Origin: CBDBCU01 sp965243185
GTDB taxonomy: Bacteria; Chloroflexota; Dehalococcoidia; Lucifugimonadales; UBA3495
DNA length: 64,000 nt
Assembly (NCBI GenBank): GCA_965243185.1
Contig: OZ251531.1
Span: forward strand, 2,108,001 to 2,172,000
Direction: 5' to 3'
Shown here: positions 33,616-42,325 of the stretch, one piece after another
How the letters are laid out: each line of letters starts with the position of its first letter
How positions within the stretch are numbered: position 1 is the stretch's first letter
Made by a program: the position numbers and the translations under genes
Notes under the pieces: model-generated
Databases searched by the model: none
What the model was told of the DNA's origin: nothing
Seen by the model: only the letters and a program-made list of their open reading frames with translations

Positions 33616-34691
33616 GATAGCGTTCCGATTTAGGTGGTTTAGTTGTAGAATGGGGAAAAGGCCGGCCTTGCTGGTTGACGGGAGGTGCGCTGTCATGGGA
33701 TTGCTGGACGATTTGGAGACCCAACTGGAGCAGGAAATTCCGCTCCAGTTGCAGGCGAAGCTGCAACAAGCCCTGGATCATTATCAGCCCCGATGTGCTC
33801 AGTGCGCTCTGGCGATGCACCGCCATCATCGCTATGAGCGCACCATTGTCACGTCCTATGGTCCCATCCGGGTAGCGGTTCCGGTGTTTCGTTGTGGGCA
33901 ATGTCGCCAACTGGCGGGCGGCGCGGCGCTGCTGGGGCCGGAAGTTCGTTACCAACGGTTCTCAAAAAAACTCGGGACATGGCTTTGAGCTTGGCGGCCC
34001 AGGGTTTGAGTTATGCCCAAGCGGGGCAGTGGGTGGGTTGTGTCAAAAGCACCTTGTGTCGCTGGCTGCGGCGGTTGGCCTTGACCCGGCCCCGGTTGCC
34101 GGGGGCAGTGTGGGAACTGGATGGTTTGTGGACGCGCACCCGGCAGGGCGCTCAGGAATTGAAGGTAATCCGGGACGAAACCGGGGCGGTCTTGGCGACT
34201 TTCGGGCCTTGGGCGGCGGTCTTGGCGCGGGCCGAGCAGTCCGGGGCGGCGCCACCCCGACATCTGGTCAGCGACGGCGACCGGGCCATTGCGGCCGGCA
34301 TCCAGGGGGTGTACGGCCGGGCGGCGCCGCATCAGCTGTGCATCTTTCACCTGCTGCGGGAATATGGACGGAATATCGGGAAATCCGGCTTGGCCGCCGC
34401 CCGGCAACTGCTGTTGACTGACAGCGCGGCGGCGGCCCAGAGCTATGCCCGTCAAATAATGGAGTTGACCGAGGGCGCCGCCGCTTACTGGCTGGACAAG
34501 GCGTTGCTCGCCGGTCGGCAGTATTGGACTACGGGAGCGGTCGCCTACCGGACTACTTCCCGCCTGGAACGCTACAATCGGGAGTTGCGCCGGCGGGAGC
34601 GATTGGGGACGGTCTGGTCAGAGCATAACCTGTTGGCTTTGCTACAAACCCGGGGCTTGCTCAACCAAACCACCTAAAATGCAACGCTATC
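33616..34691 (+). mobile_element. 1,076-bp insertion sequence with ~30-bp TIRs and 9-bp TSD (ISLre2/Mutator-like)
   Basis: The inverted ends share GATAGCGTT, then TTTAGGTGGTTT and GTTG (33616-33645 and 34662-34691, few mismatches). A perfect 9-bp duplication GGCAACCGC flanks the element (33607-33615 and 34692-34700). It contains one transposase read through a -1 frameshift. The insertion lies directly upstream of the predicted tatA promoter. Confidence 0.87.
33695..34677 (+). CDS. Transposase made by -1 frameshifting (ISLre2/Mutator-like)
   Basis: ORF A (33695-33988) carries a CxxC zinc-binding region (RCAQC...RYERTIVTSYGPIRVAVPVFRCGQC). ORF B continues in the -1 frame to 34677 with an HTH (QGLSYAQAGQWVGCVKSTLCRWL) and DDE-type residues (WELDGLW; HLVSDGDRAI; the Q-x2-C-x-FHLL block LCIFHLLREYGRN). 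The overlap holds seven A (33964-33970), a classic slippery run. Slipping there gives one protein of about 327 aa, joining ...FSKK to TRDMALS. Seems intact, so the IS may be active. Family call is tentative. Confidence 0.82.
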
Positions 34692-34708
34692 GGCAACCGC
34701 CAAAGCAT

Positions 34709-34737
34709 TTGCATTCCCCAAAATTATCTGTTATCAT
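34709..34737 (+). promoter_or_regulatory. tatA promoter
   Basis: TTGCAT (34709-34714), 17 bases, TATCAT (34732-34737), ending 44 bases before the tatA start. The IS target duplication ends at 34700, leaving the promoter intact. Confidence 0.5.
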
Positions 34738-34781
34738 TAGCCCACAGGTTGCGCCGTTGGGCCGCATTTTCAGGAGGCAAA

Positions 34782-35009
34782 ATGGGTTTCGGGCCGATTG
34801 GGTTGCCCCAGATATTGATCGTCTTGCTGATTATCCTGCTGATTTTCGGCGCCAAGCGGCTACCGGAAATTGGCGCTTCCTTGGGCAAGGGTATCCGCAC
34901 TTTCAAGAGTTCGGTTACCGGCGAGGACGAAGTCAGCTCCGCCGGGCCGGCTAAACCGTCCGGCAGCAAGGCGGAAACCGCCAAGCGGTATGATGACGAC
35001 GCTGGCTAG
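34782..35009 (+). CDS. tatA: Twin-arginine translocase subunit TatA
   Basis: A 75-aa protein with the TatA/E layout: a short periplasmic start, one TM helix (PQILIVLLIILLIFGAKRLPEI) with the hinge FGAKRLPE, an amphipathic helix (GASLGKGIRTFKSSV) and a polar tail. TatA oligomers form the folded-protein pore. ATG 34782 follows AGGAGG; the open frame to 34749 lacks homology. Transcribed away from tatC/tatB, which lie on the other strand 77 bp downstream. Confidence 0.93.
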   Translation: MGFGPIGLPQILIVLLIILLIFGAKRLPEIGASLGKGIRTFKSSVTGEDEVSSAGPAKPSGSKAETAKRYDDDAG

Positions 35010-35086
35010 TCCGCCCGGCGTCCCACCTATCCCGTTGCGCTACAGGGATGGCTGCCTTAGCCATCCCTTTTCTATTGCCCGCCGCC

Positions 35087-35866
35087 CTACCCCGTCTGGT
35101 TGCTGTCGGAAAGGGGGATTATTTCCTGACGGCTCCGCCGCCGGGCGCGGCCGGCCAGCCACGCCAAGGCAATGCCTACTTCGTACAAAGCCAACAGCGG
35201 CAGGGCGGCCAGGGTCTGGTTCAGCGGGTCAAAAGTCGGCGTGATGAAAGCCCCCAAGGCAAAGGATACCACTATCCAATACTTGCGAAACCGGCGGAAC
35301 ATTCGGGAAGTAACCAGTCCCAACTGCGCCAGCAGATACATCACCACCGGCGTCTCAAAAGCCGCCCCCATCCAGAACAGCAGCCGCAGCATTACATCCA
35401 CCAGGCTGCTGATGCGTACCTGCGAATCGGCTACATCCCCGCCGAAGGTCAGCAGGAAAGGCAAGGCGCGGGGGGTCAGGATGAAGTAGGCAAAGGCAAC
35501 GCCGGCAATAAATGCCAGCAGCGCGCCGGGCAGCAGCAGAAAGAGATATTTGCGCTCGGCGGGATGCAGACCGGGGGCGACAAAGCGGATGATTTGGTAA
35601 AGGATGACCGGCAGAGCCAAGGCAAGACCGCTGACCATCGAGATTTTAACCGCCGTGGACAGCCGCTCCGTTACTTGGGTAACAATGGGGGTAACGATGC
35701 CGGCGGCGATAAGTTCCCGGGCCGGCCACTTGAGCAGTTCCAGCAAGTCCGTCCAGAAATAAAAGGCAACCATCGCCCCCAGGAGCAGAGCGGCCAAGCA
35801 GATAAACACCCGGCGGCGCAGCTCGCTGAGATGCTCCAGCAGGGTCAATTCACGGTTGCTGCTCAT
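35087..35866 (-). CDS. tatC: Twin-arginine translocase subunit TatC
   Basis: A 259-aa six-TM receptor for twin-arginine signal peptides. It has LTLLEHLSELRRRVFICLAA (the conserved HLxELRxR start), TPIVTQVTERLSTAVKISMVSGLALALPVILYQI, FVAPGLHPAERKY and a PD-like late loop GAFITPTFDPLNQTLAALPLLALYEVGI. Its start overlaps the end of tatB by 17 bases, so the two are coupled. Confidence 0.95.
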   Translation of the reverse strand: MSSNRELTLLEHLSELRRRVFICLAALLLGAMVAFYFWTDLLELLKWPARELIAAGIVTPIVTQVTERLSTAVKISMVSGLALALPVILYQIIRFVAPGLHPAERKYLFLLLPGALLAFIAGVAFAYFILTPRALPFLLTFGGDVADSQVRISSLVDVMLRLLFWMGAAFETPVVMYLLAQLGLVTSRMFRRFRKYWIVVSFALGAFITPTFDPLNQTLAALPLLALYEVGIALAWLAGRARRRSRQEIIPLSDSNQTG

Positions 35867-36161
35867 TCCCGTCTCCGGGGCCGGTGGTCGGCACTGCGCC
35901 GGGGGGCGGCGGCGGTTCTTTGGGGGCGGCCGGTGTATTGGCTGGCGGCGCCGCCGGTTGGTTAGCTGATGGGGTATGGCCGCCGGAATTTTCCGGGTTT
36001 AAGTTGGCGGCGGCGGTCATTTCGTTCAGCGTCCGCCGCAATTCGCCCAGCAGTTTGCCGGCAGTGCGCGCCATTTCAATGGACTTGCCCGGCCCCATCA
36101 CCAGAAACGCCACCAGAAAAATAACCGTCAACTCCAGAAAGCCGACCCCAAAGAAGTTCAC
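35850..36161 (-). CDS. tatB: Twin-arginine translocase TatB-type subunit
   Basis: A 103-aa protein with one N-terminal TM helix (FLELTVIFLVAFLVMGPGKSIEMARTAGKLLGELRR) where the TatA phenylalanine-glycine hinge is MGPGK as in TatB, followed by an amphipathic helix and a Pro/Ala-rich tail. The GTG start at 36161 follows AAAGGAGG and overlaps the stop of the upstream RlmD-Maf gene. The longer frame to 36281 is only read inside that gene. TatB is inferred from position next to tatC and the Pro in the hinge. Confidence 0.85.
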   Translation of the reverse strand: MNFFGVGFLELTVIFLVAFLVMGPGKSIEMARTAGKLLGELRRTLNEMTAAANLNPENSGGHTPSANQPAAPPANTPAAPKEPPPPPGAVPTTGPGDGNEQQP

Positions 36162-38011
36162 CGCCGCCCTCCTTTGCCCTCCCGCAAGGGGCAGTCGGTC
36201 TGACACTCCACGCCCACCGCCAGGGGCAAATCCGCCGGTAGGGAATAGCCCAATTCCCGGAGCATTGCCGTCAGCCGGCACAGGGGCAAGCCCACTACAT
36301 TGGTATAGCAGCCGGCCAGCAGTTGCGCCGGGCGAAACTCCCCATCCTGAATGGCATACGCCCCGGCCTTGTCCATCGGCATCCCGGAGGCAATGGAAGT
36401 CTCCATTTCGGCATCGGAAAAATCCCGCATCTGGACTTCTCCGGTCAGACAGTCGGTCAAAGAATTGCCGCTAGCGGCGTCAATGACCGTCAAGCCGGTA
36501 GTTACTTGATGGCGGCGGCCGCGCAAGTCCCGCAGCATTTGGCGGGCATCATCGGCATCCGCCGGTTTGCCCATAGATTGCCCGTCCAAAACCACCGTGC
36601 TGTCCGCCCCGATAACATAGCCGGCCGCCAAGCCGGCGGCCACGGCGCCGGCTTTGTCTTGGGACAGCCGCTGCGTCATTGCCGCCGGCGTTTCCCCCGG
36701 CAGCGGTTCCTCCGGGGCGTTCGAGGGAATGACGCGGAAATGCAATCCCAATTGGGACAGCAGTTCCCGCCGCCGCGGCGAGGTTGACGCCAACAGCAGC
36801 GGGGCAGCACTGGCCGCCGGGTTCCGGGTCAGTGCGGCGACGCATTCCACATGATGGGTTTGAGGAAACATATCCAACGGGCGGATTTGGTCGAGGGCAT
36901 AGCCGCCGTTGCAAAGGATTTTCAAGTCCCGGGCCAAGGTTTCCGGGTCGCAGGAAACATAGACCAGCCGCGGCGGCGCCAGTTTGATGATACCCTGCAA
37001 AGCGGCCGGTTGGCAGCCGGCCCGGGGCGGGTCGAGGATTACCGCATCCGGCGGCTCCGGCAAATCAGCCAAGACCTCCTCAGTTTTGCCCAGCAGAAAC
37101 TCCACATTATCCAGACCGGCGGCGTTTTCCCGGGCGTCGGCAACGGCGGCGGCGGATTCCTCGACAGCGTACACTTTCTTGGCGTAGGGCGCCAGCAGGA
37201 TGGCAAAAGCCCCCACGCCGGTATAGGCGTCCAGCAAAGTTTCCGTCCCTTGCAAGTTCAAGGCAGCCCGCACCGCATCGACCAGCCGAGCCGCCTGCTC
37301 GGTATTGACCTGAAAAAAAGAGGGCGATGCCACCAGAAACTGGCGGCCGGCTACCGATTCCCGATAGCGTTTCTGGCCGGTGGCAATAGCAATAGCCGGG
37401 TTTTTCAACGGCGGCTGCACCAGAAAATCCCCGGTTTCCCGCCCGGCGCGAATGGCCAGTTGGGTCGTTTCCCCGCAGCGGTCTTGCAGTTCCGCCAGCA
37501 AAGCGTTGATGCCCTCGTGCATCAGCATACAGCGGTCGATGCGGACGAAACGGCGGGTTTCCCGGTTGACAAAGCCCAAGTCGCCGCCCGCCCGTCCCAC
37601 GGTAAAGCGGGCGTGATTGCGATAGCCGTACTGCTGCGGCGAGGGCATGATAGGCCCGACCGGAGCGTTGTAAAACCCGCCAACCCGGGCCAGCGCGTCA
37701 GTTACCTTATCCTCCTTGGCTCGCGTTTGGGCGGCATAGTCCAGATGCTGCCACTGACAGCCGGTACACGCGCCATAGTAGCCGCAGGGCGGCGTCACCC
37801 GATCCGGAGAGGATTGCAGCAGCTCGACCACTTGGGCGGCCGCATAGTTGCGGCGCGCCCGGATCACCTCGGCCACTACCCGCTCGCCGGGAATGCCGCC
37901 CAATACGAAAATGTCCTGCCCCTTGTAGCAGCCCATGGCCGCGCCCAAGCGTCCCCAAGACGCCAGCGACAGGGTAATGCGCTGCCCCGGAGTAAGTTTC
38001 TGCTCGCTCAC
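36158..38011 (-). CDS. Fusion of 23S rRNA (uracil-5) methyltransferase (RlmD/RumA type) and Maf nucleotide pyrophosphatase
   Basis: A 617-aa protein. Residues 1-60 are a TRAM-like domain. Cys76, Cys82, Cys85 and Cys161 are the 4Fe-4S ligands of RumA enzymes; the SAM fold spans 225-395 with LLDAYTGVGAFAI and the catalytic Cys354 in YVSCDPETLARDL. From about residue 404 a complete Maf domain follows (LLLASTSPRRRELLSQLG, GADSTVVLDG, MPMDKAGAYAIQDG), a nucleotide pyrophosphatase or house-cleaning enzyme. The linker is only about 10 residues. The stop overlaps the tatB start. No internal stop or second start signal was seen, so I read it as a true bifunctional protein. Confidence 0.9.
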   Translation of the reverse strand: MSEQKLTPGQRITLSLASWGRLGAAMGCYKGQDIFVLGGIPGERVVAEVIRARRNYAAAQVVELLQSSPDRVTPPCGYYGACTGCQWQHLDYAAQTRAKEDKVTDALARVGGFYNAPVGPIMPSPQQYGYRNHARFTVGRAGGDLGFVNRETRRFVRIDRCMLMHEGINALLAELQDRCGETTQLAIRAGRETGDFLVQPPLKNPAIAIATGQKRYRESVAGRQFLVASPSFFQVNTEQAARLVDAVRAALNLQGTETLLDAYTGVGAFAILLAPYAKKVYAVEESAAAVADARENAAGLDNVEFLLGKTEEVLADLPEPPDAVILDPPRAGCQPAALQGIIKLAPPRLVYVSCDPETLARDLKILCNGGYALDQIRPLDMFPQTHHVECVAALTRNPAASAAPLLLASTSPRRRELLSQLGLHFRVIPSNAPEEPLPGETPAAMTQRLSQDKAGAVAAGLAAGYVIGADSTVVLDGQSMGKPADADDARQMLRDLRGRRHQVTTGLTVIDAASGNSLTDCLTGEVQMRDFSDAEMETSIASGMPMDKAGAYAIQDGEFRPAQLLAGCYTNVVGLPLCRLTAMLRELGYSLPADLPLAVGVECQTDCPLREGKGGRR

Positions 38012-38101
38012 CCGCCCTCCTTGCGCTGCATACTATAAAGCAAAAGGCGGGTTTTAGCCAAGTGGGGGACTGATTATTGATTAAGGGGTTATGGCCCGGA
38101 G

Positions 38102-38539
38102 CTATTCGGCGGTGTCCGTAGTAGCAGGGCGGCGGAGCAGGCGGGCGGCGGTGGCAGCCAGGACTACTACGAACAGGGCGTTGACCAGCTGCCAAACCAG
38201 GAAGTGGCGTTCAATTTCCCCATCAGTCAGGTTAGCCAGGAAGTTGCGGAAAAACCAGATGGCCAAGAGGATGGTGGCAAAGAGCAGCATATTGGCAGCC
38301 AGGTAGGGGTAGTGGACGCGGTTGCTGCCGGCGTCGGCTTGGTCGAGCCGCCGCTTGTCCCGCCATTGGCAAGCCAGGGCGATGAGGACGCCGGCGGCCA
38401 TAAACCAGTTGAGGATGTCCCAAGTTACGCCGGGGTTGGGCAGGATGTCGCTGTAAAACTCCCAAGCCATAGTGTTGACGGCTACAGCCAGGGCCAGCAG
38501 AGCCAGCAGGATGCCGACCGGTTTGTTCAGATGGTCCAT
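38102..38539 (-). CDS. Four-TM membrane protein, paralogue 1
   Basis: A 145-aa hydrophobic protein with four TM helices: about 8-28, 40-58 (ILNWFMAAGVLIALACQW), 80-100 (NMLLFATILLAIWFFRNFL) and 118-135. It shares layout and motifs (LD/LN-W..D...A..L...IALA.Q, NALFYAT/NMLLFATI and WFFRN) with the next gene. Function unknown. The pair is 70 bp apart, downstream-strand of RlmD-Maf's upstream region. Confidence 0.7.
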   Translation of the reverse strand: MDHLNKPVGILLALLALAVAVNTMAWEFYSDILPNPGVTWDILNWFMAAGVLIALACQWRDKRRLDQADAGSNRVHYPYLAANMLLFATILLAIWFFRNFLANLTDGEIERHFLVWQLVNALFVVVLAATAARLLRRPATTDTAE

Positions 38540-38611
38540 ATCCCCTCCTGGATTGCCGGGGCGTACGGCAATGGTTTCCGAATGGGCGGAAAGGGCGGAA
38601 CGGCGGCGGCC

Positions 38612-39061
38612 TTATTCCCGGTCGGTAGCGGGGGCGGAACTGCGCCAGAGGCGGCCGGCGGTGATGCCCAGGACGATGGGGAGAAAGCCGTCCACCAAGT
38701 CCCAGACTACTTGCGTGGGGATGGACTGATTGCCCAAGGGGGTGGAAGTGAGCAGGTCGAACCAGTTGCGGAAAAACCAGAGAGCAACAATCAGTGTGGC
38801 ATAAAAGAGGGCGTTGGCTTCGAGACGGGCGCGGCTGAGGTTAGGGCTGTCGTGGTCTTGAGCGTCGGCGGCGCGCTTGGCTTGCAACTGGAAGGCGAGG
38901 GCGATAATCAGGGAAATAGCCATCAGGATGTCCAGGTAGTACCAGACGACGATGGCGGCGGAGCCGAGGTTGGCGTAGAGGGGGGTAAGGATATACTGGG
39001 CCGCTACGGCGATGGCGCAAAAGCCGAGGATGACGGCAAAGAGCATTTTCAGGGCGTTCAT
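38612..39061 (-). CDS. Four-TM membrane protein, paralogue 2
   Basis: A 149-aa protein with four TM helices. YYLDILMAISLIIALAFQLQAKR and ALFYATLIVALWFFRNWFDLLT align with the neighbour at 38102-38539, showing tandem duplication. Preceded by GTGAGG. Function unknown; the conserved WFFRN after TM3 is the best family marker. Confidence 0.7.
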   Translation of the reverse strand: MNALKMLFAVILGFCAIAVAAQYILTPLYANLGSAAIVVWYYLDILMAISLIIALAFQLQAKRAADAQDHDSPNLSRARLEANALFYATLIVALWFFRNWFDLLTSTPLGNQSIPTQVVWDLVDGFLPIVLGITAGRLWRSSAPATDRE

Positions 39062-39213
39062 AATTGCTACCTCACGGCGGGAGGGTAGGCAAGTTTGCCG
39101 GGATTAAGGATAGCACAGGGGGCGGGAATTTCCTAGCGGCGGCGCTGCCGGTTTTGGGGAAATCGGGATATGGAGAATCGGGAATTAGGGATTTGAGGCC
39201 GGCTTGAACCGCC

Positions 39214-40629
39214 CTAATCATCCCCCCCCCCCCCCCCCGCCGCGGCCTTCCGCAGATACTCCCGCGCCCACTCGACCGCCAGCCTGACCGGTATCCGGGC
39301 CTCAATATCCGGGTTACGGGCATACCAGCGACCTTCCCGCTTATTTTTAGCCCGCAGCTGGGTCAAGGTCAGCCGATTGCTTTTCTCCCGATTGCACGGC
39401 CCGCAAAGGATCGCCCGATTGTCCAGTTCATCCTCACCCCCTTCCGATTTAGGATGGATGTGATCCAAGTCAAAAAAGTCCGTATGCGGCGGCTCAAACC
39501 CGCACCCCCAGCAAATTTCCCCCCATTGCTCGAGCAGAATGTCAAACATTTCCTGCCGGCTGAACCGGGGCCGCCGATTGCGCCGCCGTTCCAGCTGCGG
39601 GAGCTGCGGCGCGGCCGTTTCCGCATCATCAGTTCGTTCCAGTTCCAGCGGGTTAGTCACCAGCCGGACGTGGCCCGGTTGCCAAATCTGCTGCCCCTGG
39701 TTCAGCCGGTCGATGATGATTTGATGGCAGCCCTCCCACAAATCCATCCCAATCCAGCGGCGGCCCAACCGCTCGGCCGCCACCGGCGTCGTCGCGCACC
39801 CGCAGAACGGGTCTAGGACAAAGTCGCCGGGGTTACTGCTTGCCTTGATAATCCGCTCGTACAACGCCAAGGGCTTCTGCGTCGGGTAGCCGGTATTTTC
39901 CTTTGACGACCGCTTGGCTATGGCAATGTCCGACCACCAATCCTCCGGGACTTTCCCCTTTTGGTAGCTGTCGGCCACCGCCTGATCCATATTTGTTCCC
40001 GCCTTTGCCCCGCTCTGATGCGTAAAACCCCCGGTATGCGGTTTGCCATCCTTATACGGCAAGCGCACCTGATCCCGGTTGAAAACCCACCTCTCCCCCT
40101 TGTTATACCAAAGCACCGTGTCATGCTTGCGGTTAAACTGCCGCATCCCCGGACTGCCGGGGCCGGTATAAGCCCAAACAATTTCATTCCGGAACTTCTC
40201 CCGCCCAAAGATGCCGTCCATCAGAACCTTGGCGTAAGCGTGGGCCGTGTGGTCGATGTGCAGGTAAAGAGAACCGGTCGGTTTCAGGATGCGCTGACAC
40301 TCCATCAGCCGAACCCCGAGGAAACAAAGAAACGCCGCCATATCCTCTTTGCCGGTCTCCCGCAGCATTCGGATAAAGCGGTGGACGGTCTTATCCCCAT
40401 AATCGGCAATGGCGTCAATCCAATCCTCGTGGGTGTCCCGTTCCCAGGTCCACCGGTCGTGAAACTTGGCCCCCGCCGCCAAAGAATCCGGCGTAGCGTG
40501 AAAATCCTTCCCCTTGTTAAACGGCGGATCCGTAGCAATCAAATCCACCGACTCCGAATTCAGCCCCTGCAAAAAGGGCAGGTTATCCCCCTTAAACAAG
40601 GTTCGGTTCTCAAAGTTAGGCATACCCAT
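39214..40629 (-). CDS. Beta-class DNA methyltransferase fused to HNH endonuclease (copy 1)
   Basis: A 471-aa protein. Motif IV TDPPF is at 33-37 and motif I VLDPFCGCATT at 271-281; IV before I with a variable target-recognition region between (about 150-250) is the beta class of amino-methyltransferases (N6-A or N4-C). The C-terminal third is an HNH domain: Cys373/Cys376, DLDH at 387-390, Asn404, Cys409/Cys412 and NREKSNR. One chain could thus modify and cut, like a restriction-modification enzyme, but activity is inference. The start MGMPNFENRTLFKGDNLPFL equals that of copy 2 upstream. A 17-C tract encodes Gly residues at the very end. Confidence 0.87.
   Translation of the reverse strand: MGMPNFENRTLFKGDNLPFLQGLNSESVDLIATDPPFNKGKDFHATPDSLAAGAKFHDRWTWERDTHEDWIDAIADYGDKTVHRFIRMLRETGKEDMAAFLCFLGVRLMECQRILKPTGSLYLHIDHTAHAYAKVLMDGIFGREKFRNEIVWAYTGPGSPGMRQFNRKHDTVLWYNKGERWVFNRDQVRLPYKDGKPHTGGFTHQSGAKAGTNMDQAVADSYQKGKVPEDWWSDIAIAKRSSKENTGYPTQKPLALYERIIKASSNPGDFVLDPFCGCATTPVAAERLGRRWIGMDLWEGCHQIIIDRLNQGQQIWQPGHVRLVTNPLELERTDDAETAAPQLPQLERRRNRRPRFSRQEMFDILLEQWGEICWGCGFEPPHTDFFDLDHIHPKSEGGEDELDNRAILCGPCNREKSNRLTLTQLRAKNKREGRWYARNPDIEARIPVRLAVEWAREYLRKAAAGGGGGDD
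39222..39238. repeat. 17-base C homopolymer at the 3' end of the methyltransferase-HNH gene
   Basis: Seventeen consecutive C (plus strand) encode the terminal Gly run (...AAAGGGGGDD). Slippage would change the last residues and the stop but not the domains. The transposon copy has a 13-base tract in a more damaging place. Confidence 0.85.
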
Positions 40630-40703
40630 TCGGCGCTACTCCTCGTCAGCAAGGAGATTCCGGTCAACCGGCATCATTGTATCACCGCCCCAGCCAATAG
40701 GAA

Positions 40704-40736
40704 CCGTCATTCCCACGAAAGTGGGAATCCAGAACC
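40704..40736. repeat. Dispersed palindromic repeat (REP-like)
   Basis: CCGTCA followed by the perfect palindrome core TTCCCACGAAAGTGGGAA and TCCAGAACC, located between the two methyltransferase-HNH genes. Stem TTCCCAC/GTGGGAA, loop GAAA. Matches the units at 44881, 49156 and 50365. Confidence 0.88.
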
Positions 40737-40756
40737 GCAACTCCCCTAACTCCGCC

Positions 40757-42319
40757 CTAATCATCACCCCCGCCGCCGCCCCCTTCCCCCGCGGCCTCCG
40801 CCAAATAATCCCGCGCCCATTGCCGGGCCGTGCGAATGTCAATGCGCTGGTCAATCGGCGGATTGCCATACCAAAACCCATCCCGCTTGTTGGCGCGGCG
40901 CAACGCCGTCAGCGTCATCCGATCCCCCTTGCGCCCATTGCAGGGCCGGCACAGAATCGCCCGATTGTCCAGTTCATTGGAACCGCCCTCGGCCTTTGGG
41001 TCGATATGGTCCAGGTCGAAATGGCGGCTGTCCACCGCCTGCTCCCGGTTGGTAGTTTTGGGCGGCTCAAACCCGCACCCCCAGCAGATGGCGCCCCACT
41101 GCCTAATCAGGATGGCTTTCATCTGGTCTTTAGTGAACCGCGGCCGCCGGTCTTGCCGCAGCTCAATTTGTTGCAAATGCGGGGCGGCCTTATCCGCCTC
41201 GTCCGTCCGTTCCGGCGGCGCCGTTACCAGCCGCACATCCTCCGGCCGCCAAATCTGCTTTTCCCCATTAAGCCGGTCAATGATAATGTCGTGGCAGCCC
41301 TCCCACAAATCCATCCCGATCCACTGCCGCCCCAACCGTTCCGCCGCCACCGGCGTCGTCGCGCATCCGCAAAAGGGATCCAATACAAAGTCCCCGGGAT
41401 TGCTCGACGCCCGGATTATCCGCTCGTACAAAGCCAACGGCTTCTGCGTCGGGTAGCCCGTCCGTTCCTTCCCCCGGGCCGCCGGTATATCCACCCAAAG
41501 ATCTTGCAGCTTCACCCCTTCCGCATCCGCCAAATACTTCTTATAGCGGAAAGGCGAGCGCGGCGTCGCCTGTACCAACAATCCCTGTTGATAAAGCTCC
41601 TCCATGTGTTCCCTCGAGAACCGCCAAGCCCGGGTAATCCCCCGGAACTCGTAGGGCTTATTGCCCCCGGTTTCATTAGTGCAAGGGAAAGTCTGATACC
41701 GCCCCCGCTCATCCACCTTGTCATACCCCGCTTCAATATACTCCTCGGAAAGCGGCGTATATTGAATGTTGTAACCGGCGGCCGGGGACTTGGCGTACCA
41801 ATATATGGTCTCGTGCGCCCGTCCCATCTTTTTCCGCGCCAAGTTATGCCTTTCCTGCCGCCGCAGCCAAACTATCTCATTGCGGAAATTATCCCGCCCA
41901 AAGATAGCGTCCAGCAAGCCCTTGGCGTAGGCTTGCGCCGTATCGTCAATATGCAGGTAAATACTGCCGGTCGGCTTCAGTACGCGCTGACACTCCATCA
42001 GCCGCACCCCCAGCCAGCACAGGAACGCCGCCATATCCGGCCCGTAAGTCTCCCGCGCCGCTTGAATCGCCCACCACGCCTTCGGCCAATCATCCTGAAT
42101 GGCGTCCACCCACTCCGGCTGTACATCATCCTCCCACCGCCACCGGTCCGTGAACTTGGCCCCCGCCGCCAGCGAATCCGGCGTTGCATGAAAATCCCGG
42201 CTCTTATTAAACGGCGGATCCGTAGCAATCAAATCCACCGACTCCGAATTCAGCCCCTGCAAAAAGGGCAGGTTATCCCCCTTAAACAAAGTCCGGTTCT
42301 CAAAGTTGGGCATACCCAT
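40757..42319 (-). CDS. Beta-class DNA methyltransferase fused to HNH endonuclease (copy 2)
   Basis: A 520-aa paralogue of the 39214 gene. The first ~50 residues are almost identical (MGMPNFENRTLFKGDNLPFL, TDPPFNK), the middle recognition region (about 150-330) is different and longer, and motif I (DPFCGCATTPVAAERLGRQW) and the HNH part (CWGCGFEPP...HFDLDHIDPKAEGG...CRPCNGRKGDR) are again conserved. In sequence it is closer to the broken transposon copy (RWRWEDDVQPEW, ARETYGPDMAAFLCWLGVRLMEC). Conserved ends with a divergent centre suggest different DNA target sites. It ends in a Gly/Asp tail and sits 6 bases after the next gene upstream. Confidence 0.87.
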   Translation of the reverse strand: MGMPNFENRTLFKGDNLPFLQGLNSESVDLIATDPPFNKSRDFHATPDSLAAGAKFTDRWRWEDDVQPEWVDAIQDDWPKAWWAIQAARETYGPDMAAFLCWLGVRLMECQRVLKPTGSIYLHIDDTAQAYAKGLLDAIFGRDNFRNEIVWLRRQERHNLARKKMGRAHETIYWYAKSPAAGYNIQYTPLSEEYIEAGYDKVDERGRYQTFPCTNETGGNKPYEFRGITRAWRFSREHMEELYQQGLLVQATPRSPFRYKKYLADAEGVKLQDLWVDIPAARGKERTGYPTQKPLALYERIIRASSNPGDFVLDPFCGCATTPVAAERLGRQWIGMDLWEGCHDIIIDRLNGEKQIWRPEDVRLVTAPPERTDEADKAAPHLQQIELRQDRRPRFTKDQMKAILIRQWGAICWGCGFEPPKTTNREQAVDSRHFDLDHIDPKAEGGSNELDNRAILCRPCNGRKGDRMTLTALRRANKRDGFWYGNPPIDQRIDIRTARQWARDYLAEAAGEGGGGGGDD

Positions 42320-42325
42320 TAGGGG

